Positions 27,165 through 36,879 of a stretch of 64,000 nt of DNA are shown here, piece after piece. The DNA comes from Herminiimonas sp. KBW02 (GTDB lineage Bacteria > Pseudomonadota > Gammaproteobacteria > Burkholderiales > Burkholderiaceae_D). Both the position numbers and the translations under genes were made by a program. The stretch is from the NCBI RefSeq assembly GCF_003852535.1, contig NZ_QAJP01000007.1:1-64000 (forward strand). The letters are read 5' to 3'. The notes beneath the pieces were generated by a model, which was not told the DNA's origin, did no database searches, and was given only the letters and a program-made list of their open reading frames with translations. The stretch's first letter is position 1. Each line of letters begins with the position of its first letter.

Positions 27165-27686
27165 TTAGTAATCAGATTTCGGGGCGTCGTGCACAAAGGT
27201 GTTTTTAACGCGTATCGAACGCAGGAAGTAGGGCACCCAGATCGCCGCGCCTATGCCGCTTTTAACCAGTTCGACCACCGAGCGTGTATTGCTTTGCTGC
27301 GCGTCCAGGCCCAGCAGCGAAGTCAGCATGAGATCCGCCAGCTGCAGGACTGCGCTGACCACTATCCAGAGTATGAATATGGCTGGTGCGAGTTTGCGCT
27401 TTCTGAAGAAGAGGTAGGCCAGCCAGATGGTGAGAGAAAACAGGGCAACGTTGGCCAGGATTTCCCAGCCTAGCACTGTGGCCAGGATCGGGCTGTAGTT
27501 CGGTGATTTCGAACTCAATAGCGATATCCAAACCGACGGGCGCAGCAGGTCAAAGAATGTCTGATGGAATTCATAGATCATCCGCAACGGGCTAATGATG
27601 AGGGCGATGGCGGGCAGCAGCAGCCAGCCGCCTATGCCGGATGGTTCAGGTTTGGCGATTGCTGGAGCGGGTGCAACTTCGGACAT
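27165..27686 (-). CDS. DUF2569 family membrane protein
   Basis: A 173-residue protein with four hydrophobic helices. GIGGWLLLPAIALIISPL near residue 15 is the DUF2569 hallmark (a GGWL motif before the first helix). Function unknown. It is divergent from the following DUF805-like gene, with a 189-base spacer between the two starts. Confidence 0.8.
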   Translation of the reverse strand: MSEVAPAPAIAKPEPSGIGGWLLLPAIALIISPLRMIYEFHQTFFDLLRPSVWISLLSSKSPNYSPILATVLGWEILANVALFSLTIWLAYLFFRKRKLAPAIFILWIVVSAVLQLADLMLTSLLGLDAQQSNTRSVVELVKSGIGAAIWVPYFLRSIRVKNTFVHDAPKSDY

Positions 27687-27875
27687 GTCATTCTCGTGGG
27701 AAAAAATCAGCGCACATTAGACCCGAAAGCGGCCGCGCTGACATCCCATAAATGCGGGAACGCTACTGTTTACGTGCTTGTCTGTTGCTTTCTGACCAAA
27801 TCGAGAGCTGTCTTGATTCCGTTTCTTTAGGCGCGACGTATAAAGCGCGATTCGGCGGGTGATTTGGGAGAGGAA

Positions 27876-28592
27876 ATGTTTGCGGCTTTCAGGGAATTGT
27901 TTTTCAGTTTTTCGGGGCAAGTCGACAGGGCTGCTTACTGGCAGCGCAGTCTGACCATCATCCTTGTTTTTATCGTGGCGATGAAGGGTATCCCTTTGCT
28001 GTTGAATCTGTTGTTACACCTGTCCGGTCTTGCTAATCCATTGCAAGAGTTTGCACCGACTGTTCAGATCGGCAGAACAACGATACGGCGCTCATGGATG
28101 TATGTGCTGGTGGCGTTGCCGCTGGGTTTTTTACTATCCTGGTCTTTGTTCTCTATCGCCGTCAGACGCTTGCGTGAGCGCGGACGTGCTATCTGGCTGG
28201 TGGTGCCGTTGGTGGTGTTGCCGCTAGTGCTGCATCTGGCGTACTGGATGGTGAATCTGTTGTATCCGTTCACGATAGCCAGCGGTATCAATATGTCTAT
28301 ACAGGATGGAAGTTGGGCATACGCACCTGAATATTTGTTTCCGCGTGCGCTCCTGCCGGTGTGGAATCTGCTGGAGTTGAGCGGAGGCCGCTTCTACGAT
28401 GTGTATGAGCAGGCGATGAGAGAGATGTACGTTATGCCTGCCTATGTCTCAGCGGAAGATATCGCGAGCATCAGCATGTGGCGTGTGTATGTGTGCTTGC
28501 TGATTCCTGCTGCTTGCCTGTCGGCCTGGGCAAGTATCGAATTGGGTGTGTTGCGGCGACGTCCCGGATGCGAGCGTATCCAGGAAAGATAA
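27876..28592 (+). CDS. DUF805-like membrane protein
   Basis: The 238-residue protein starts FAAFRELFFSFSGQVDRAAYW, close to the FSFSGRINRARYW opening of DUF805, followed by several hydrophobic helices. It is longer than most DUF805 proteins (about 120 residues) and has a large central loop that I do not recognise. TTG 27864 would extend the frame by four residues, but ATG 27876 with GGGAGAGG in front is the better start. Function unknown. Confidence 0.65.
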   Translation: MFAAFRELFFSFSGQVDRAAYWQRSLTIILVFIVAMKGIPLLLNLLLHLSGLANPLQEFAPTVQIGRTTIRRSWMYVLVALPLGFLLSWSLFSIAVRRLRERGRAIWLVVPLVVLPLVLHLAYWMVNLLYPFTIASGINMSIQDGSWAYAPEYLFPRALLPVWNLLELSGGRFYDVYEQAMREMYVMPAYVSAEDIASISMWRVYVCLLIPAACLSAWASIELGVLRRRPGCERIQER

Positions 28593-28627
28593 GCTCAGGC
28601 GCATGCGGTGCATGCGCCTGATGATCA

Positions 28628-30226
28628 TCAATAACCGACTGCCTGTCCGTCACGGCGTGGATCGCTGGCAGCGATATAGCCGTGTTCGGTTTTCCAGATG
28701 AACTGACCGGCGCCGAAATCCATATAGCTGTCGGCGATGTTTTCCACCTTGTGGCCGCGTGCCAGCAGGGCAGCGCGCACATCCGGCGGCATGGTTTCTT
28801 CGACGTCTACCGACATGCCGACATTGACCTTCCAGCGCGGTGCATCGCATGCAGCTTGCGGTTGCTGGTTATAGGACAGCATGCGGATCAGGGTTTGCAC
28901 ATGGCCTTGCGGTTGCATGTTGCCGCCCATGACGCCGAAGCTCATTTCCGGTTTGCCGTCCTTGCTGAGGAAGCCAGGGATGATGGTGTGGAACGGACGT
29001 TTGTTCGGCGCGACGCAGTTCGCATGGCGCGCGATGGTGTTGAAGCCGAAGCCGCGATTTTGCAGGCTGATTCCGGTGCCCGGTACCACGACGCCGGAGC
29101 CGAAGCCCATGTAGTTGGACTGGATGAAGCTGACCATCATGCCGCTTTCATCTGCTGCGGTCAGGTAGATGGTGCCGCCTTTCGGTGGCGTGCCGTGGCT
29201 GGCGCGTGTGGCCTGGTCCATATTGATCAGCTTGGCACGTTCGCTCAGGTAGCCGTCGCTCAGCAAATCCTGGACCGTGACTTCGGTCATGTATTTCTCG
29301 TCGGCGACCCATTTATAGGTATCGGCAAACGCCAGTTTCATCGCTTCGATTTGCATGTGTTGCGCTTCGACCGAATCAACCGGGTAGCGTGTGATGTCCA
29401 GCTTGTCGAGGATGCCGAGTGCGATCAGTGCCGCGATACCCTGGCCGTTCGGCGGGATTTCGTGCACGGTGTGTCCGGCGTAGTTTTTCTGGATAGGCGT
29501 GACCCATTCCGGCTGGAAACCGGCGAGGTCGGCCAGCGTCATGGCTGCGCCGTTTTCCTTCGCGTAGTTGACGATGGATTCGGCCAGCTCACCTCTGTAG
29601 AAGGATTCGCCATTGCTTTCAGCAATTTTGGTCAGGGTTTTGGCGGCATCGCTGAAGACGAATTGCTCACCGACGTGCGGCGCACGACCATGCGGCATGA
29701 AGGCCTGGGCAAAGCCGGGCTGGTTCTTCAGGATAGGAATCGCGTTATTCCATTTTTTCTGTACCACAGGCGCGACCATGTGGCCGCGTGCGGCCAGTTC
29801 GATCGCTGGTTCCATCAGGTCGGCGAAAGGCAGTTTGCCAAATTTTTGCGAGAGAGCGACCCAGCCTGCGATAGCGCCCGGCACGGTAACCGAGTCCCAG
29901 CCGCGTTCCGGGATCAGGTTGTTGTGTTTTTGCCTGAAGTATTCAGGTGTCCACGCTGCAGGCGAGGTGCCGGAGCTGTTCAGGCCATGCAATTGATTGC
30001 CGTCCCATACCAGGGCGAAGGCGTCACTGCCGAGGCCGCAGGAAACCGGTTCGACGATGGTGATGGCGGCTGCCGCAGCAATCGCGGCGTCGACCGCATT
30101 GCCGCCTTTGAGCAACATGCGCAGACCTGCTTGTGCCGCCAGCGGCTGGGAGGTCGAAACGACGTTGCGCGCAAACAGCGGGGCGCGGATTGATGGGTAA
30201 GGGTTGGCCCAGTCAAAAGTTGGCAT
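28628..30226 (-). CDS. Gamma-glutamyltransferase family hydrolase without signal peptide
   Basis: A 532-residue Ntn-hydrolase of the gamma-glutamyltranspeptidase family. The precursor should cut itself just before Thr352 (GGTIYLTAADESG), which becomes the nucleophile. Downstream GSGVVVPGTGISLQNRG and the GVMGGNMQPQGH block form the substrate site. The N-terminus (MPTFDWANPYPS) lacks a signal peptide, so it is probably cytoplasmic, unlike the paralogue at 52977. Such proteins act on glutathione conjugates, gamma-glutamyl amides or related amides; the substrate here is open. Confidence 0.9.
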   Translation of the reverse strand: MPTFDWANPYPSIRAPLFARNVVSTSQPLAAQAGLRMLLKGGNAVDAAIAAAAAITIVEPVSCGLGSDAFALVWDGNQLHGLNSSGTSPAAWTPEYFRQKHNNLIPERGWDSVTVPGAIAGWVALSQKFGKLPFADLMEPAIELAARGHMVAPVVQKKWNNAIPILKNQPGFAQAFMPHGRAPHVGEQFVFSDAAKTLTKIAESNGESFYRGELAESIVNYAKENGAAMTLADLAGFQPEWVTPIQKNYAGHTVHEIPPNGQGIAALIALGILDKLDITRYPVDSVEAQHMQIEAMKLAFADTYKWVADEKYMTEVTVQDLLSDGYLSERAKLINMDQATRASHGTPPKGGTIYLTAADESGMMVSFIQSNYMGFGSGVVVPGTGISLQNRGFGFNTIARHANCVAPNKRPFHTIIPGFLSKDGKPEMSFGVMGGNMQPQGHVQTLIRMLSYNQQPQAACDAPRWKVNVGMSVDVEETMPPDVRAALLARGHKVENIADSYMDFGAGQFIWKTEHGYIAASDPRRDGQAVGY

Positions 30227-30424
30227 GTGTAATCCTGAAGTGATCGGTACGGGTAAATGAGTAACTAAGCCGGATGGCGCTGCAGTCCGGTAGTCACGAT
30301 AGCGGCAGACATTTTATCTGTTGTTGTGTTTCAGGTCTCGTGTTGAAAATGCAAGAAGTCCGGCTATATTTAGAGCAGCACGCTGATATACACTGTGCGC
30401 TCTTGAGTCGATTGGAATAACACC

Positions 30425-31207
30425 ATGTGGCCCTATCCCAGGATTGTTGCGCATCGCGGTGGCGGCGTGCTGGCACCGGAGAACACGATAGCCGCGATGC
30501 GTTGCGGTTTGACGCATGGCTTTTATGCGGTCGAGTTCGATGTGATGCTGTCTAAAGACGGCGTGCCCATGGTCATGCATGACCCGGATCTGGGGCGCAC
30601 CGTGCAGGGTGTGGGTAGTGTGGCCGATTACACCGCGCAGGAGTTGATGGCGCTGGATGCCGGTGCCTGGTTTGGCGTGAATTTCATCGGTGAGCCGATT
30701 CCCAGCTTCGAACAAGTCACGCATTTCTGCATACATCACAATATCTGGATGAATATCGAGATCAAGCCGGTACCGGGGTTTGAAGACCAGACTGGCTGGG
30801 TAGTGGCGCAGACGACCAGGCGCCTGTTCGAGCAGTCAGCGGATCGCTCGCCGGGCGCTTTGCCTTTGTTGTCTTCCTTTTCCTTTGATGCTTTGCGGGC
30901 GGCACAACTGGCCGCACCTGACATCCCGCGTGCCTTTTTGCTGGATGAAGTGACGCCGGACTGGCACGAACGCCTGCTGGCGCTGGGCGCCATTTCGCTC
31001 AATACCAACCACAAACACCTGACGCCGCAGCTGGCGCGGGCGGTAAAAGAAGCCGGATTTGGCCTCTTTTGCTATACCGTCAACGAACCGGCACGGGCGC
31101 AGGAAATCCTGTCCTGGGGCGTGGATGGCTTTTGTACCGACCGTATAGACCTGATCGGCCCGCGCTTCGGTGAGGAGCCTGCGCATATTTCCCCGTCGTC
31201 ACGCTGA
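30425..31207 (+). CDS. ugpQ: Glycerophosphodiester phosphodiesterase
   Basis: A 260-residue GDPD-family enzyme that splits glycerophosphodiesters into glycerol-3-phosphate and an alcohol. The TIM-barrel catalytic residues are visible: VAHRGGG (His-Arg), PENT, EFDVMLSKDG (Glu/Asp) and MHDPDLGRT (second His) in the first 65 residues, and MNIEIKPVPG later. There is no signal peptide, as in cytoplasmic UgpQ. No ugp transport genes are in the window. It is upstream of alaS with about 100 bases between. Confidence 0.9.
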   Translation: MWPYPRIVAHRGGGVLAPENTIAAMRCGLTHGFYAVEFDVMLSKDGVPMVMHDPDLGRTVQGVGSVADYTAQELMALDAGAWFGVNFIGEPIPSFEQVTHFCIHHNIWMNIEIKPVPGFEDQTGWVVAQTTRRLFEQSADRSPGALPLLSSFSFDALRAAQLAAPDIPRAFLLDEVTPDWHERLLALGAISLNTNHKHLTPQLARAVKEAGFGLFCYTVNEPARAQEILSWGVDGFCTDRIDLIGPRFGEEPAHISPSSR

Positions 31208-31263
31208 GCGTGGCCTTGTGGTTTCAACCATGAGAAGGGGAGGGTTATCGCGCCCATATCACG

Positions 31264-31269
31264 TATAAT
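31264..31269 (+). promoter_or_regulatory. Possible -10 box of alaS
   Basis: A perfect TATAAT lies 42 bases upstream of the alaS ATG. No good -35 hexamer is seen at 16-18 bases upstream, so this is a weak call. Confidence 0.3.
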
Positions 31270-31310
31270 CTACCGTTTGCACCACCCATTTCCTTACTTT
31301 TAGCCAGAAC

Positions 31311-33920
31311 ATGAACTCGTCCGAAATCCGCGAAAAATTCCTGAAGTTCTTTGAATCCAAAGGCCACACGATCGTGCCGTCCAGTCCGCTGGTGCCGGGC
31401 AACGATCCTACGCTGATGTTCACCAACTCGGGGATGGTGCAGTTCAAGGATGTGTTCCTCGGCAGCGACAAGCGCCCGTATGTACGCGCTACCTCGGTAC
31501 AAGCCTGCCTGCGCGCTGGCGGTAAGCACAACGATCTGGAAAACGTCGGTTACACCGCGCGTCACCATACTTTCTTTGAAATGCTGGGTAACTGGAGCTT
31601 CGGCGACTACTTCAAGCGCGATGCGCTGAAATGGTCGTGGGAACTGTTGACACAGGTTTACGGTTTGCCAGGCGAGAAGTTGCTGGCGACGGTGTATATC
31701 GAAGATCAGGAAGCCTACGATATCTGGACCAAGGAAATCGGCCTGCCGCCAGAACGCGTGATCCGCATCGGCGACAACAAGGGTGGTCGCTATAAATCGG
31801 ATAACTTCTGGATGATGGCCGATACCGGCCCATGCGGTCCTTGCTCGGAAATCTTCTATGACCACGGCCCGCACATCGCCGGCGGTCCTCCGGGCAGCCC
31901 GGATGAAGACGGTGATCGCTTCATCGAAATCTGGAACAACGTTTTCATGCAATTCGACATGGCGGAAGATGGCTCGGTCAAACCGCTGCCTGCGCCTTGC
32001 GTCGATACCGGCATGGGCCTGGAACGCCTGGCTGCGATTCTGCAACACGTACACAGCAACTACGAAATCGATACCTTCGATGCGCTGATCAAGGCTGCAG
32101 GACGTGAAACCCATACGCAAGACCTGAGCAATAACTCGCTGAAAGTTATCGCCGACCACATCCGCGCGACCGCATTCCTGGTGGCAGACGGCGTGATCCC
32201 GAGCAATGAAGGGCGTGGCTATGTACAGCGCCGCATCATCCGCCGCGCGATCCGTCACGGCTACAAACTCGGCCAGAAGAAACCTTTCTTCCACAAGCTG
32301 GTGCAAGACCTGGTAGTGCAGATGGGCGACGCCTATCCAAAACTGAAAGCGGATGCACAACGTATTACCGAAGTATTAAAAGCGGAAGAAGAACGCTTCT
32401 TCGAAACGCTGGCCAACGGTATGGAAATCCTCGATGCAGCACTGGCTGGCGATGCCAAAGTATTGCCGGGTGAAGTTGCATTCAAACTGCACGACACCTT
32501 CGGCTTCCCGCTCGATCTGTCGGCGGACGTATGCCGTGAACGTGGTCTGAGCGTCGATGAAGCCGGTTTTGCTGCTGCGATGGAAAAACAAAAAGCAGCA
32601 GGTCGTGCCGCAGGTAAATTCAAAATGGAACGTGCGGTTGAATACACCGGCGCGGGCAATACCTTCACTGGGTACGAACACTTGGAAGAGCAGGCCACAG
32701 TCGTCGGCTTGTACTTCGAAGGCACAGCTGTACAGACGCTGAAAGAAGGCCAGGCTGGTATCGTCGTACTGGACACCACGCCGTTCTACTCGGAAAGCGG
32801 TGGTCAGGTTGGTGACCAGGGTTTCATCAGTGCTGAAGGCGTGCAGTTCGGCGTTGAAGATACACAGAAAATCAAAGCCGATGTCTACGGCCACCACGGT
32901 GTGCAGACCCAGGGCGCGTTGACAGTTGGCGACAAGGTCAAGGCAGCAGTAGATGGTGCACGTCGTGCCGCCACCATGCGCAACCACTCGGTCACCCACA
33001 TCATGCACAAGGCTTTGCGTGAAGTACTGGGTGCACACGTGCAGCAAAAAGGTTCGCTGGTTGATCCGGATAAAACCCGTTTCGACTTTGCGCACAATGC
33101 GCCGGTTACCCGCGAACAAATCCTGGAAATCGAAAAACGCGTCAATGCAGAAATCCTGCTGAATTCGGATACGCAGGCACGTGTCATGGATATCGAATCG
33201 GCGCAAAAAACTGGCGCACTGATGTTGTTCGGTGAAAAGTATGGCGAAACAGTACGTGTACTGGATATCGGTTCCAGCCGTGAACTGTGCGGTGGTACCC
33301 ACGTCAGCCGTACCGGTGATATCGGTTTGTTCAAAGTCATGAGCGAAAGCGGTGTGGCTGCTGGTGTGCGTCGTATCGAAGCGATTACTGGCGCTAAAGC
33401 GCTGGCGTATGTGCAGGAACTGGAAGCAGTGATCCATAGCGCAGCAGCGATGATGAAAACTCAGCCGGCCGAACTGGAGCCACGTCTGGCGCAAGTGCTG
33501 GATCAGATGAAGGCGCTGGAACGTGAAGTCGGTGCGCTGAAAGGCAAGCTGGCGTCGTCGCAAGGTGATGAGCTGGTCGAGCAGGCGGTTGATGTCAATG
33601 GCATCAAGGTACTGGCAGCGGTGCTGGAAGGCGCCGATGTCGCGACCCTGCGCAACACCATGGACAAGCTGAAAGACAAACTGAAAACAGCGGCCATCGT
33701 ATTGGCGGCTGTCAACGACGGCAAAGTCAGTCTGATTGCAGGTGTGACGGCTGATTCCACGGGTAAGGTCAAAGCTGGTGAACTGGTCAATTTTGTCGCG
33801 CAGCAAGTCGGCGGCAAGGGCGGCGGCAAGCCGGACATGGCGCAAGCTGGCGGTACGGATGCCAGCGGTTTGCCGAACGCCTTGCAAGGCGTCGCAGCCT
33901 GGGTCGGCGAACGCGCTTAA
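31311..33920 (+). CDS. alaS: Alanyl-tRNA synthetase
   Basis: The enzyme charges tRNA-Ala and edits misacylated tRNA. At 869 residues it has the full bacterial length. The class II aminoacylation domain starts with [15 protein letters not shown] and includes [25 protein letters not shown]. The editing domain carries [12 protein letters not shown] (HxxxH zinc ligands) near residue 565 and [13 protein letters not shown] (Cys-x3-His) near residue 663. The C-Ala domain ends in a Gly-rich segment [15 protein letters not shown]. It is followed by a strong terminator, then tusA. Confidence 0.97.
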   Translation: MNSSEIREKFLKFFESKGHTIVPSSPLVPGNDPTLMFTNSGMVQFKDVFLGSDKRPYVRATSVQACLRAGGKHNDLENVGYTARHHTFFEMLGNWSFGDYFKRDALKWSWELLTQVYGLPGEKLLATVYIEDQEAYDIWTKEIGLPPERVIRIGDNKGGRYKSDNFWMMADTGPCGPCSEIFYDHGPHIAGGPPGSPDEDGDRFIEIWNNVFMQFDMAEDGSVKPLPAPCVDTGMGLERLAAILQHVHSNYEIDTFDALIKAAGRETHTQDLSNNSLKVIADHIRATAFLVADGVIPSNEGRGYVQRRIIRRAIRHGYKLGQKKPFFHKLVQDLVVQMGDAYPKLKADAQRITEVLKAEEERFFETLANGMEILDAALAGDAKVLPGEVAFKLHDTFGFPLDLSADVCRERGLSVDEAGFAAAMEKQKAAGRAAGKFKMERAVEYTGAGNTFTGYEHLEEQATVVGLYFEGTAVQTLKEGQAGIVVLDTTPFYSESGGQVGDQGFISAEGVQFGVEDTQKIKADVYGHHGVQTQGALTVGDKVKAAVDGARRAATMRNHSVTHIMHKALREVLGAHVQQKGSLVDPDKTRFDFAHNAPVTREQILEIEKRVNAEILLNSDTQARVMDIESAQKTGALMLFGEKYGETVRVLDIGSSRELCGGTHVSRTGDIGLFKVMSESGVAAGVRRIEAITGAKALAYVQELEAVIHSAAAMMKTQPAELEPRLAQVLDQMKALEREVGALKGKLASSQGDELVEQAVDVNGIKVLAAVLEGADVATLRNTMDKLKDKLKTAAIVLAAVNDGKVSLIAGVTADSTGKVKAGELVNFVAQQVGGKGGGKPDMAQAGGTDASGLPNALQGVAAWVGERA

Positions 33921-33930
33921 TTCATACCTG

Positions 33931-33975
33931 ACGGCGCAAGCAGGGGTGTGTGACCTGCTTGCGCCGTTTGCTTTT
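33931..33975 (+). terminator. Terminator after alaS
   Basis: ACGGCGCAAGCAGG (33931-33944) pairs perfectly with CCTGCTTGCGCCGT (33954-33967), a 14-bp stem, followed by TTGCTTTTT. It lies 10 bases after the alaS stop. Confidence 0.85.
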
Positions 33976-34100
33976 TCCGCAGGGCATTAAAAGCAGGTGC
34001 GGAGTTGCAAGCAATTGTTAAATAAGTTGTATACCCGGCCCCCGGCCATTCCCCTGTTGCGTTTGAGAGTAGAATCAAACGCATGTATTGATGTGAGAGT

Positions 34101-34334
34101 ATGACCATGGAATTTACCAAAGACCTCGATGCACGAGGTTTGAATTGCCCTCTGCCAATTTTGAAGACCAAGAAAGCTTTGGCCGAAATGGTGAGTGGTG
34201 ATGTGCTGCGTGTGCAAGCAACTGATCCAGGTTCGGTACGCGATTTCCAGGCCTTCGCCAAACAGACTGGTAATCAATTGCTGGAGCAAAGCCAGCAAGA
34301 TGAAGTCTTCACCTTCTTCATGCAACGCAAATAA
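34101..34334 (+). CDS. tusA: TusA family sulfur carrier protein
   Basis: A 77-residue protein with the TusA signature DARGLNCPLPILKTKKAL; Cys16 is the residue that accepts and passes persulfide sulfur. TusA relatives deliver sulfur to tRNA 2-thiouridine and other sinks in the cytoplasm. The gene is preceded by the alaS terminator and followed by a 191-base gap before etfB. Whether it acts in tRNA thiolation or in other sulfur transfer cannot be decided here. Confidence 0.85.
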   Translation: MTMEFTKDLDARGLNCPLPILKTKKALAEMVSGDVLRVQATDPGSVRDFQAFAKQTGNQLLEQSQQDEVFTFFMQRK

Positions 34335-34470
34335 AACGGCCGCATGTGCTGTGGCCAGGCCACGGCGCAGGCTGGCAACGCGCCCGTTTCAGTCTCCCCG
34401 ATTTCCCGTCTTATCCCTACCGCCAGACTGGTCATAACGTCCAGAACTGAGCATCTGCGCCACTTCCGTT

Positions 34471-34476
34471 TATAAT
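34471..34476 (+). promoter_or_regulatory. Possible -10 box of etfB
   Basis: A perfect TATAAT lies 50 bases ahead of the etfB ATG. No convincing -35 hexamer is seen, so the call is weak. Confidence 0.3.
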
Positions 34477-34525
34477 CTTTCCTAGTTTACATTTACGTCC
34501 TTGTGACTTTTTCAAAGGCATAGCT

Positions 34526-35275
34526 ATGAAAGTGTTGGTTCCAGTCAAACGTGTGGTCGATTTCAACGTCAAGGTCCGCGTCAAATCGGATCAGTCCGGC
34601 GTCGATATCGCCAACGTCAAAATGTCGATGAACCCCTTCGATGAAATCGCTGTGGAAGAAGCGACCCGCTTGAAAGAAGCCGGTAAAGCAACCGAAATCA
34701 TTGCCGTCTCCTGCGGCATCCTGCAATCGCAGGAAACCTTGCGCACCGCAATGGCCATCGGTGCCGATCGCGCCATCCTGGTGGAAACCGATGTTGAGTT
34801 ACAGCCGTTGGCAGTCGCCAAATTGCTCAAGGCAATTGCTGATAAAGAACAACCGCAACTGATCATCCTCGGCAAGCAAGCCATCGATGATGATGCGAAC
34901 CAGACCGGCCAGATGCTGGCCGCCTTGCTGGATTGGCCGCAAGCGACCTATGCGTCGAAGATCGAAATCGACGGCGATAAAGTTAAAGTCACCCGCGAAG
35001 TGGATGGCGGCCTGGAAGTGGTAGCGCTGACGCTGCCAGCGATCGTGACCACCGACTTGCGCCTGAACGAACCGCGTTATGTGACTTTGCCTAACATCAT
35101 GAAGGCGAAGAAAAAGACGCTGGAAAACATCAAGCCAGCCGATCTCGGCGTTGATGTCACCCCGCGCCTGAAAACCTTGAAAGTCGAAGAGCCTGCGAAG
35201 CGCTCGGCCGGCATCATCGTGCCGGACGTGAAAACGCTGGTCGAAAAACTCAAGAACGACGCCAAAGTCATTTAA
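34526..35275 (+). CDS. etfB: Electron transfer flavoprotein beta subunit
   Basis: The 249-residue beta subunit pairs with EtfA to carry electrons from acyl-CoA dehydrogenases to the ETF:quinone oxidoreductase. It begins [20 protein letters not shown], includes the AMP-binding loop ([21 protein letters not shown]), and has [21 protein letters not shown], the ETF-beta signature. etfA follows 61 bases downstream, and an acyl-CoA dehydrogenase gene lies 1.6 kb further, in line with a fatty-acid or amino-acid oxidation role. Confidence 0.95.
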   Translation: MKVLVPVKRVVDFNVKVRVKSDQSGVDIANVKMSMNPFDEIAVEEATRLKEAGKATEIIAVSCGILQSQETLRTAMAIGADRAILVETDVELQPLAVAKLLKAIADKEQPQLIILGKQAIDDDANQTGQMLAALLDWPQATYASKIEIDGDKVKVTREVDGGLEVVALTLPAIVTTDLRLNEPRYVTLPNIMKAKKKTLENIKPADLGVDVTPRLKTLKVEEPAKRSAGIIVPDVKTLVEKLKNDAKVI

Positions 35276-35336
35276 TCATCTGTAGCGATGTGTGCACGGC
35301 ACCCTCGCTATATTGAATACATCACAGGAATTCACC

Positions 35337-36266
35337 ATGACAGCACTCGTCATTGCCGAACACGATAATGCCTCCCTGAAAGGCAGCACCCTGCATACCA
35401 TTACCGCCGCCTCGCAATGTGGTGGCGAAGTCCACGTCCTGATCGCAGGTCATCAGGCTGATGCAGCAGTACAGGCCGCCGCAAAAATTGCAGGCGTCAC
35501 CAAGGTACTGGTAGCGGACGGCGCACAATTCGCCGACGGTCTGGCCGAAAACGTCGCTGCGCAAGCACTGGCACTGGCTGCGAACTACTCGCACATTCTG
35601 GCACCGGCTACCGCCTACGGTAAAAACATCCTGCCACGCGTGGCAGCCAAGCTGGACGTTGCGCAAATTTCGGAAATCACTAAAGTCGTTTCGGCTGATA
35701 CTTTCGAGCGTCCGTTCTACGCCGGTAACGCGATTGCTACTGTGCAGTCGGCAGATGCAGTCAAAGTCATCACTGTACGTGGTACGGCTTTCGACTCCGC
35801 AGCAGAAGGCGGCTCAGCGACAGTGGAAAACGTTACGGCTGTTGCTGATTCCGGCAAATCGTCGTTCGTCTCGCGCGAACTGGCAACCTCGGCGCGTCCA
35901 GAACTGACCGCTGCCAAGATCGTCGTTTCCGGTGGCCGTGGCCTGGGTTCGGAAGAAAGCTTCAAAATCCTCGAGCCATTGGCAGACAAGCTGGGCGCAG
36001 CGATGGGCGCATCGCGCGCAGCAGTTGACGCTGGCTACGTGCCTAATGACTGGCAAGTCGGCCAGACCGGCAAGATCGTGGCGCCAGAACTGTACATCGC
36101 GGTCGGTATCTCGGGCGCGATCCAGCATCTGGCGGGTATGAAGGACTCCAAAACCATCGTCGCCATCAACAAAGATCCGGAAGCACCGATTTTCTCGGTA
36201 GCGGATTACGGCATTGTTGGCGATTTGTTTGAAATCGTGCCGCAACTGGTGACTGAGCTGGGTTAA
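35337..36266 (+). CDS. etfA: Electron transfer flavoprotein alpha subunit
   Basis: The 309-residue alpha subunit holds the FAD. The C-terminal signature is visible in [14 protein letters not shown], then [57 protein letters not shown]. The frame opens at 35292, but ATG 35337 has AGGAA seven bases upstream and gives the standard [11 protein letters not shown] start. It is co-transcribed with etfB. No ETF-quinone oxidoreductase gene is in the window. Confidence 0.95.
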   Translation: MTALVIAEHDNASLKGSTLHTITAASQCGGEVHVLIAGHQADAAVQAAAKIAGVTKVLVADGAQFADGLAENVAAQALALAANYSHILAPATAYGKNILPRVAAKLDVAQISEITKVVSADTFERPFYAGNAIATVQSADAVKVITVRGTAFDSAAEGGSATVENVTAVADSGKSSFVSRELATSARPELTAAKIVVSGGRGLGSEESFKILEPLADKLGAAMGASRAAVDAGYVPNDWQVGQTGKIVAPELYIAVGISGAIQHLAGMKDSKTIVAINKDPEAPIFSVADYGIVGDLFEIVPQLVTELG

Positions 36267-36403
36267 GCAAAACCTGCAGCAGTTCCTGTACGTTTGGGGT
36301 TTTTCTCGCGTACGGTATATGGTGTGGGTGGCAATATCGGTAATTTTTTGGGGAGGATTTCATCCCCGACTTTCCTACCTATTTATATTCGCCACTACAC
36401 ACT

Positions 36404-36847
36404 ATGTCATTTAAGCGCCTTCTCCTCGAAGCCCTCAAGGCAGGTATCGCAGGGGCATTTGTAATGCCTATCGCGGGCATGATTTCCAAGCCCATATTTA
36501 GCTGGCATGTCTGGCAGTATGGAAAAAAGAGCGCAGAAATCTTTGTCGAGAATCCAAGTTTCGGCCTCTTGTTTGCCGTGCACTTATTGTGGTCTTGGGT
36601 GGCTGCCCTGCTGCTCATAGCATTTCTTCGCAAGATGCGCGCGGATAGCCCGGTCTTGCTTGGTGCCGCAGTTGGGGGCATTTACTATTTCCTCGTCAAC
36701 GCCATCGCTTTACCACTGTACTTCGGGGACCCTTTCCCTTGGCAGCAAGGTGTGCCTTACCTTGCACAGCCACTGATTGTCCTCGTCAGTTTTGCTATCT
36801 GTGTTTCCTTTATGTCGCGTCGTTATGTACTATCGAGGGAAAGCTGA
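36404..36847 (+). CDS. Small four-helix membrane protein, unknown
   Basis: A 147-residue protein I do not recognise. It has four hydrophobic helices (about 15-33, 60-80, 88-108 and 120-140) and short charged loops; FLRKMRADSPVLLGAAVGG lies between helices 2 and 3. The ATG has no clear ribosome site. It stands between etfA and an acyl-CoA dehydrogenase gene on the same strand, 32 bases ahead of the latter, but nothing in its sequence points to electron transfer. A minus-strand frame at 36379-36681 is a shadow. Confidence 0.6.
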   Translation: MSFKRLLLEALKAGIAGAFVMPIAGMISKPIFSWHVWQYGKKSAEIFVENPSFGLLFAVHLLWSWVAALLLIAFLRKMRADSPVLLGAAVGGIYYFLVNAIALPLYFGDPFPWQQGVPYLAQPLIVLVSFAICVSFMSRRYVLSRES

Positions 36848-36879
36848 ACTTCTTGCCCATTTCCTTTTAGGAGTCTTGC

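Noticed and set aside
28682-30193. 503-residue plus-strand frame
   Set aside because: Antisense to the gamma-glutamyltransferase gene; no recognisable motif.
31245-32360. 371-residue minus-strand frame upstream of ugpQ
   Set aside because: Antisense to the first part of alaS, no family signature.
32376-33887. 503-residue minus-strand frame
   Set aside because: Antisense to alaS; His- and Cys-rich shadow.
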